64,000 nucleotides of DNA, from positions 1 to 64,000 of the forward strand of contig BAAHQB010000193.1 of NCBI GenBank assembly GCA_054601695.1, given 5' to 3'. Of this stretch, positions 56,538 to 64,000 are shown piece after piece. Position 1 is the first letter of the stretch, and each line of letters begins with the position of its first letter. Below the pieces are notes generated by a model. It was not told where the DNA came from and made no database searches. It saw only the letters and a program-made list of their open reading frames with translations. This DNA is from Amorphochlora amoebiformis (Eukaryota; Cercozoa; Chlorarachniophyceae). The translations under genes and the position numbers were made by a program.

Positions 56538-57059
56538 TATATATATATATACATTCACACCCAATACATGCAATCCATATATCTCTATTCATTCCCCTCA
56601 GACCGATATCTCCAACTGGCGTCACCCCCTCGGGTTCGCATACTACCCAGACGGCGCACTCAAGGGCCAAGATGAGCTCGAACTTGAAATCGACCCTCCC
56701 GGAACGGGCTCGACCGACGGCTGTGCAGCCACATCAAGCTGCCAATCTCCTCTTTACTACGGAGGAATCAACGGCACAACCTATCTCGGGGGCACCACCA
56801 GTCTTCTGTCAGCAGCGAATAACCCGTTTGCAGGCCAAGGCGATGGTGGGTTTGGACTCAACACGTATGAACCTCAGTTTGGTTCGTGGAGCCGCGAGTT
56901 TTGGCGGAGGAATAAGTATAACGTCAAGCTCACGATTACCGACAGCCTTACTGCGACTTTGTTCTATTTTTGTCATATCCACGAATGGATGTCGGGGTAG
57001 TTTTGCACGTTATGTATGTATGTATGCCAATATACAAATACACATCATGTATATATAAG

Positions 57060-57094
<35 letters not shown>

Positions 57095-58343
57095 TGACTA
57101 TGCATATATGTATGCGTACATATGTAAACGCATGTTTACAATGTGACTTTTAAAGCTAACAAAATAAACATAAAAGAGAACAAAAAAAGGTTTTGGTATA
57201 TTGATTCAGGAGAATCTTAGTCTCGGATACTGCGCTCGTGTCTGGGGTTCGCACAACGAATGGAGCGGGAATAGTTCCTCTCTACGCCAAGGATGTCCAA
57301 TCTCCTGCAGACACCCAGTGGTGACGAGCAAGAATCCACACAGCATCTGCTTTCACAAATCTATACACACTGACTAAAAACCAATCGCAAATGCAGAGAT
57401 GATGTGTATTTTATGAATACACAACTAAGGAAAAGAATATCACCTTTGCATATATATGACATTCACGACGTTTTTAGCGGTACTACAAACTCCCCAAACT
57501 ACGGTGATACACAGGGCCCAGGCGTGTTTACCCCTGACTCAAGCTTCTGCCAAGGCCGAACGTACCTATGTGACGTCGGGATGGACACGTTTGGCATGTG
57601 CATGCAGAGGATCGATTGCCAAATGCACCATGAGATGAAGGTGCTTTTACATGTGTCGGATGCTGTGAGATGATCCCTAACCCTAACACAGGCTTACCGC
57701 TAACCCTAACCCTAACCCTCACTCAGGCTTACCGCTAACTCTAACCCTAAGACTAACCCTAAACCTATCTCTAACCCTAGCCTTAACCCTAGCCCTAACA
57801 ATAAGCATAAAGCTACCCTAACCCTACTAATCCTAACACTAGGCCTAACCCTAATGCTAACCTTAACCCTAACCATAGACCTAACCCGAACCCTAAGGGA
57901 GGCTGTGAGATGTTCAGACATGTTGAGAGGTGTTTGAGAGATGCTGAGAGGTGTTGAGAGATGCTGAGAGATGCTGAGAGCTACTGTGAGATTATTGGAG
58001 ATGTCAGGAGATGATGTGAGATGCTGAGAGATGCCGGAGATACCCTAGGATGCTACTCGTCCGTCGAGTTGAATCCTGGGTTGCAATTGGGTTTTGGCAG
58101 AATGTGGTTAGAGTGTGATTGGTGATGTGTTCGTGTGTTCTGTGTTGTGTTTGTTTGGATGTGAAGGTATTTAATAACAACACGGATTCGTTGATAACTT
58201 TCATGCATCAGATGATCCCTCATCATCAGAATGCGGTAAGAACAAATATATATGTCGGAACTTTGAAACTTTCAAGTATGTATATTGGACTGCATGTACG
58301 GATATATTGCAACGAAATGTACGTGTATATATATATACATATA

Positions 58344-58394
<51 letters not shown>

Positions 58395-58404
58395 TGAATA
58401 TATG

Positions 58405-58447
<43 letters not shown>

Positions 58448-58671
58448 AGATATATATATATATATATATGTATATATGTACATATATATACATATATATA
58501 TGTACGTTTTACAAAGATATATTTACATACAACTATATGTGTGCATAATATGTATAAATATATATGTATACATATATATACATATATCTCATATATATTC
58601 ATGTACATCTATAAATAGGTATTCGTATAAATGTATATACTGCACACACACATATATATTCATAAATACAG

Positions 58672-58722
<51 letters not shown>

Positions 58723-58960
58723 GAGTATATATCAAAAATAACAGTTGAGTAGTCCAGGATGTGATCCACGTGTTAAAGATTGTATACATACAGGTAAATA
58801 TGGCAAAAATCGCTCTGATGCTAGTGCCTAACATGAATCAAGAAATCCAAGACCTCATGTGGGAGATCTTAAACGGACAAAATGCTCAGATTGTGCAAAT
58901 GTCGAAATATCTTGAGGAAAACCAGTATCAACAAGACGACCAATGCTTCGTCAATCAGGT

Positions 58961-59004
<44 letters not shown>

Positions 59005-59394
59005 TATATATATATATATATATATCTGCACACATATTATATATGTATATATGTATATATCTCTGTACCTATATATCTATGTATGTAAATATATACAATA
59101 ATAATAATAATATTAATAATAATATATATATATATATATGTACAGGCTTGTTACATCACATACAATTAATATATAATATATACATATATATATACATATT
59201 TAAATGTTCATACATTGAATATCCCCTTGCCCCAGGAATGCAAGGATGAATCTGAAGGCAAATGTGATCCGAGTTCAAGTACATTTATCTCCTTCCTGAC
59301 AGTTGTCTTAGTCTTGGGAGCGAGCATCATTGGAACTGTGATTTACGTGTGCTGCGTTGTCAGAAACGAAAAGGTCGATATCACAACGCAGTGA
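55690..59394 (+). CDS. Type I membrane protein: cupredoxin-like domain fused to DUF305
   Basis: Seven exons: 55690-55923, 56602-56996, 57210-57320, 57478-57640, 58167-58235, 58794-58958, 59236-59394. They join in phase to 432 codons (431 residues). Residues 1-20 are a signal peptide ([19 protein letters not shown]). The domain at about 25-240 has RHPLGFAY (His86) and CHIHEWMSG (Cys202, His205, Met208), a type-1 copper-like ligand pattern. A Cys-rich link ([17 protein letters not shown]) leads to a DUF305 module at about 280-372, with [19 protein letters not shown] and [14 protein letters not shown] short Cys stretch, a transmembrane helix (396-421) and a ten-residue tail follow. DUF305 proteins are ferritin-like helical metal-binding proteins, so surface copper binding or oxidation is a reasonable inference. 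Introns hold (TA)n and telomeric repeat. Confidence 0.9.
56190..56570. repeat. (TA)n in intron 1 of the cupredoxin gene
   Basis: Several TA blocks directly before the acceptor CATTCCCCTCAG at 56601. Confidence 0.85.
57674..58050 (+). repeat. Interstitial CCCTAA array and GAGATGCTGAGAG repeat in intron 4
   Basis: 57674-57898 is degenerate CCCTAA with a 35-base higher-order unit (CAGGCTTACCGCTAAC twice). 57900-58050 is degenerate GAGATGCTGAGAG. The same words (GATGCTGTGAGATG) occur just after the donor at 57641, so this array also looks seeded by junction-proximal sequence. Confidence 0.75.
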
Positions 59395-59484
59395 TGCTAT
59401 GTTTAGATATATTTATAAATGTATATGTACATTATTTGTGCAGGTTTACATGTAGAAATATGATATGATATACATGTATATATG

Positions 59485-59523
<39 letters not shown>

Positions 59524-59572
59524 AATATATGTATATATATATATATATGTGTGTGTTTATAATACATATGTG

Positions 59573-59639
<67 letters not shown>

Positions 59640-60328
59640 CTATAATATATATATATATATGTCTATTTAATTGTACACATCACCAGTATGTGAGTTAGAA
59701 TAATCACATACGAAAGCCACAGCATACCCACAGTCAATATACTCCTCGGTCTAATATATCATAGCACACACATGGTCAATATACGTTTCGGCCCAATGTA
59801 TCATTATCTGTTCTTCCGGCACAACAGACCAAACCATCCATAGCATCTAACGGCAAGAAAATGACTACTGTTTAGTCAAGCGTATTCATCGTAAACACAT
59901 ATTCGACATGTATGTGTCAACAGTAAGGAAAGAGTCGGTATATACATCACGAAACATGCGCGTGAACAGTACCGAAATAGTCACTAAATACATCACGAAA
60001 CATGCGCCATAGATAAAAGCATCTACAAGGGCTTCAGCGCGACAGACGCATACGATTTATACACTACAGACATATGCGCAAATTTAGACATATTCTCGAT
60101 GTATACAGCACAGGTTTAGAGATATATACGTATGTGTACAAATATGTAGATATGTATATATGAATTAATATATATATATATATATATATATATACTAATC
60201 TCTATGTACTTGTCTATATGTACATCTCTGTATGTCTAAATTTACAATATGTAATATTAAATATCTTAGCGCATATATACATCAAACTACAAGCATACAA
60301 ATCCCAGGGAAATATGATCCAATTATAA

Positions 60329-60361
<33 letters not shown>

Positions 60362-60399
60362 GTAAATGAATACGTATATCTATTACATATATTTTGTAG
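59395..60399. other. Spacer, (TA)n then ordinary sequence
   Basis: (TA)n at 59485-59660. 59690-60130 is ordinary composition with a direct repeat ATACATCACGAAACATGCGC (59943 and 59989). No exon supported. Confidence 0.5.
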
Positions 60400-60495
60400 A
60401 TGTTTGCGCAAAAGCATGGTAGTCTCGACCACAAATCCATGGGAATCAAAGGTTTTTATTACAATGCACACTTAAATACGTATACATATGGATAC

Positions 60496-60526
<31 letters not shown>

Positions 60527-60575
60527 GTATATATATGTATAGTTTATATATATATATAGTATATATATATATATA

Positions 60576-60621
<46 letters not shown>

Positions 60622-60748
60622 ATATATATATAAATATATATATAATATTATATATATATATATATATAATGCGTCTGTACATGTTCACATATATGTGCGT
60701 TCTACAAATAGGTACCATGTGGATGTAACATACACACATATCTAACTA

Positions 60749-60780
<32 letters not shown>

Positions 60781-60798
60781 TATACATAATATATATAC

Positions 60799-60859
<61 letters not shown>

Positions 60860-61192
60860 ATACACATATGCATAAATGTTGATTGTATCTATAAATATCA
60901 ATATGTATGTAGCAAACCACATATGTATCCAAAGTAGATATATTTGGTATCCATCTTCATATACATGGATATGAAAATATTAATACATGCATATCGAAAT
61001 AGTTTTCACAAGAATATATTCAAATTCTGTTCTAGAGTGTGTTTTACTGTTCTGGAGTCTGTTTTATACCCTTCTCTAACGGCCCTAACCCTAACCCTAA
61101 CCCTAACCCTAACCCTAACCCTAACCCTAACCCTAACCCTAACCCTAACCCTAACCCTAACCCTAACCCCTGCAGCTCCGAACTCGGTTTGA
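60400..61192 (+). CDS. Possible 3' exons of an unknown gene
   Basis: Acceptor TATATTTTGTAG opens ATG TTT GCG ([17 protein letters not shown]), with donor AAAG|GTTTTT at 60451. The next acceptor CCCCTGCAG at 61175 gives APNSV and a stop in matching phase. The opposite strand of the first exon is also open. The joined product is only about 22 residues, so this would be a C-terminus whose upstream exons are not found. An alternative frame after 61175 runs 46 codons ([14 protein letters not shown]) but is out of phase. Confidence 0.25.
60490..60860. repeat. (TA)n block
   Basis: TA dinucleotide in two parts (60495-60670 and 60745-60855). No gene. Confidence 0.85.
61081..61170 (+). repeat. Perfect interstitial telomeric array (CCCTAA)15
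   Basis: Fifteen nearly perfect CCCTAA units, the cleanest telomeric block in the window. It runs directly into CCCCTGCAG, an acceptor-like sequence. CTAAC in each unit resembles a branch-point consensus. Confidence 0.95.
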
Positions 61193-62024
61193 GAAAGACC
61201 ATAATCACCGCTAAGGGATATGTCTCGACTTTACCAAAGTATGTCTACATGTACTTCCGTAATGTATATGTACGGTGTGACAGCGATTACATATACCATC
61301 TGATCGCCGGGATATGACCTTTCTAGTTCATGCCAACAAGCCGCGCATTTATCAGGCTGCATGAAAATTCTATTCATGTGCCAAGTCGAACATAAACGAA
61401 TGTGATTGATACTGTCTAGACTGTGACCTACATATGCTAGATATGACATATGTCAACGGTTATCTAGGTTATGTCTAACAATGTGAATCTTTAATCACTG
61501 AATTCTAGATATTTAATAATTAAATAGTTCAAGAACTAGAGAAGTATATATATATATATCTAGTATATGTATACATATGACATTATCTGCCGTGGTGTGA
61601 TTTGAAGCAGCATGACTAGCGTACTACACTAGATAAAGTACTAAAGGCCGAATAAAGTGTACTCTAGCTGATTAAGTAGATTAAGAATTTTTTTCTTGTT
61701 CGAAGACGATCTAGACATAGATATTTTCATATCAAATCATGACTCTTTCTAACTCAAATATCGATTTGGAACTTATTATCTAGATTATTACAACCTGGCA
61801 TCTTGAAGTTCCGAGGCTAATTTAATGTGCTACGCTTATACGCTCTAGACTCTTCAAGCTCTTAGATACTATCTGAGCACGTCTTATCTAGCTTATATAT
61901 ATATAACTAGTTTAAACTTTGACATTCAACACATACAGCCTAGAGAGCCTAACTAGCCTGATGGCGTCTAGATCTTGTAGATATGCAATATTCCAGATAA
62001 TTCCTAGAATTCACCTTCTAGATG
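61193..62024. other. Spacer, no gene seen
   Basis: AT-rich with many CTAGA words and few (TA)n. Nothing supported on either strand. Confidence 0.4.
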
Positions 62025-62427
62025 TCAGTTCTGTTGAACGGACCATTCGCTAAATAAGTGCATCGCGTTGGACAGCTTGAGGTGTATGGAGGACACCCCG
62101 ACCGCTTCTAGAATTTCGTCGGAGATCATATTCAGTTCTGCCCCAAGGTCTCTGCTGAACACCTACCAGTTCACGCAAGATTCAGTTGTAATAAAATCCA
62201 TGGATGTGTATCATGTATGTTGTGTTTACGTATGTGTGTATATGTATGTCTAGATGTATATGAATTTATATATATACATATACATATATATATATAATAT
62301 ATATATATATATAGTATATATATGTTATAACATTACATATGTATTTATATAATATGTATATATACATATATATATTATACATATTATATATATATATTAT
62401 TATATATATATATATGTACATATATAT

Positions 62428-62463
<36 letters not shown>

Positions 62464-62731
62464 ACACAAGAATACGACAAACATTATCCCTTCCCAGCAC
62501 GAATACAACAATCTATTCATCACAACACACACACACACACACACCAGGCAATAGATATGTATGTCAACCCATTCTCACCTGCTTGCAGTTCTGAACCAGA
62601 AACATGACATTATGACTAACAGATGTGTTGCAGATGTGTTCGTTGGGCGGGAGCATTGATGCCAGACACGTGCCAAGGTCCTGGAGATGTTGGGATATTC
62701 CGCCCGACTTTATCACCATTTCTGTTGATAT
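62025..62731 (-). CDS. 3' end of an unknown gene, two exons
   Basis: Minus-strand exons 62579-62731 (51 codons) and 62025-62162 (45 codons plus TGA), phase 0 throughout. Acceptor ATACGTCAG, donor AAGCAG|GTGAGA and acceptor GAACTGGTAG are all good. The first exon reads STEMVIKSGGISQHLQDLG, then LASMLPPNEHICN, then NVMFLVQNCKQ. The last reads VFSRDLGAELNMISDEILEA, then VGVSSIHLKL and a short polar end. It looks helical and soluble. Family not recognised; upstream exons lie to the right, beyond what I can place. Confidence 0.6.
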
Positions 62732-62811
62732 CTGACGTATTATTTTAATATGGGAATATGTGAGGTATGATGTTTTGATATATATACATATATAAATATA
62801 TATATATATTT

Positions 62812-62934
62812 CAGACACGTGTGAAGGTGTTGGAGATGTTGGGATATTCCTCCCGATTTTATCACCATTTCTGTTGATATCTGACGTATATTTTAGTATG
62901 GGAATATGTGAGATATGATGTTTTGATATATATG
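62812..62934 (-). repeat. Duplicate of an exon's acceptor and first half, upstream in its intron
   Basis: On the minus strand this repeats ATACGTCAG|ATATCAACAGAA and continues through GGAATATCCCAACATCTCCA to CACGTGTCTG. It is a nearly exact copy of the start of the exon at 62731 with about 40 bases of its preceding intron. The copy has no donor and runs into (TA)n. Confidence 0.85.
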
Positions 62935-63042
62935 TATATGTGTATATGTATATATATATATATTATATATATATATATAAACGATAATGTATGTATATAT
63001 GTGCATATATGTATATATATCATTTATACATACATATATATG

Positions 63043-63077
<35 letters not shown>

Positions 63078-63210
63078 ATATATATATATGTATACATACT
63101 CCCTCAATGAAAATCAGATTGTGATATATATAATCATCTAAATATTTACTATCTACATATTTTAAACATATACATTGCCTTTTCAATATACTAAAGCGTA
63201 ATGGAAATTA
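62935..63210. repeat. (TA)n block
   Basis: TA dinucleotide with ATGTATATGTGC inserts. No gene. Confidence 0.8.
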
Positions 63211-63218
63211 TATGCAGG

Positions 63219-63259
63219 GTAACCCTAACCCTAACCTTAAACCTAACCCTAACCCTTAC
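63219..63259 (+). repeat. Short interstitial CCCTAA array
   Basis: About six CCCTAA units with CCTTAA variants, ending CCCTTACT. Confidence 0.85.
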
Positions 63260-63379
63260 TATGTATCAGTATATTCTTGTTATAACACATACATATTTAC
63301 TTATATACATAATATATATATATATATATATATGATGTATATAAAACATACTTACTTATATATGTATATATATACACAC

Positions 63380-63435
<56 letters not shown>

Positions 63436-63562
63436 GTATATATGTATGTATATATATATTTATTTATATGCCGGAAATTCTGCAACGACAACAAAAAAAT
63501 GTGGTTTGTTGTAAACTATACTATGTGTATATCATATATAAATATATATATATATATATATA

Positions 63563-63598
<36 letters not shown>

Positions 63599-63771
63599 GT
63601 TAAGGGCAATCATAAGTAATTATACTATATAGTATACATCATTATATATATATATATATATACATATATATGTATATATATAACATACATTTTTGTCGTC
63701 GTTGAAGATATATATGTATACATCATCAGGAGAGACAAATGGAGTGGAGGGTAATAATAATAATAATAATA

Positions 63772-63863
<92 letters not shown>

Positions 63864-63916
63864 CAGTCAGAATACCAACAAAAAAGGCGGGAGAGAAATG
63901 GAGTTGAGGGTTAATA

Positions 63917-63964
<48 letters not shown>

Positions 63965-64000
63965 CGAATTAATAACACACACACACACACACACACACAT
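63260..64000. repeat. (TA)n with a duplicated GAGAAATGGAGT...GAGGGT word
   Basis: TA blocks. The word ACATCATCAG followed by GAGA.AAATGGAGT.GAGGGT occurs at about 63720-63752 and, with a 15-base insert, at 63857-63912. It ends in (CA)n at the window edge. No gene supported. Confidence 0.7.

Overview
The window looks like nuclear DNA from a small eukaryote. It has spliceosomal GT-AG introns, secreted and single-pass membrane proteins, and TTAGGG-type telomere repeat. The left end (1-165) is degenerate CCCTAA repeat in the orientation expected of a left chromosome end, so this is probably subtelomeric. Between short GC-richer exons the sequence is dominated by (TA)n/(CA)n microsatellite. Most long open frames through the window (Ile/Tyr runs) are only (TA)n read in frame. 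A unicellular relative of animals (for example an ichthyosporean) would fit, but that is a guess from genome style and the integrase type.

Because introns are largely microsatellite, genes only appear once exons are joined by hand. I checked each model by splice sites, phase and homology between parts. Layout: 2600-9095 (+), nine exons, a secreted type I membrane protein with three repeats of a glutamine-amidotransferase-like fold. 11541-17666 (+), an intron-split retroelement-type integrase gene ending in a CXC cysteine motif. 18739-19807 (-), a YghU/Nu-class glutathione transferase, head to head with an unidentified gene at 20033. 20788-26763 (+), a low-complexity multi-exon gene. 30121-38143 (-), a second, probably membrane-anchored, sigma-like glutathione transferase with introns up to 3.5 kb. 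39934-40308 (-) and 40383-40652 (+), a divergent pair of small proteins. 44345-52475 (+), a multi-pass membrane protein. 55690-59394 (+), seven exons, a cupredoxin-DUF305 fusion with signal peptide and C-terminal anchor. 62025-62731 (-), the 3' end of an unknown gene.

The most unusual observation is repeated: several tandem arrays sit against exons, and their units are copies of the exon-intron junction itself (intron tail, acceptor AG and exon head, or exon tail and donor). Clear or probable cases lie at 25.6, 34.1, 37.5-38.0, 43.8-44.3, 45.0-45.3 and 62.7-62.9 kb. This suggests introns here grow by tandem duplication across splice junctions, leaving strings of decoy splice sites, and then by microsatellite expansion. 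Interstitial telomeric repeats, including one that supplies the pyrimidine tract of an apparent acceptor, are scattered through introns and spacers.
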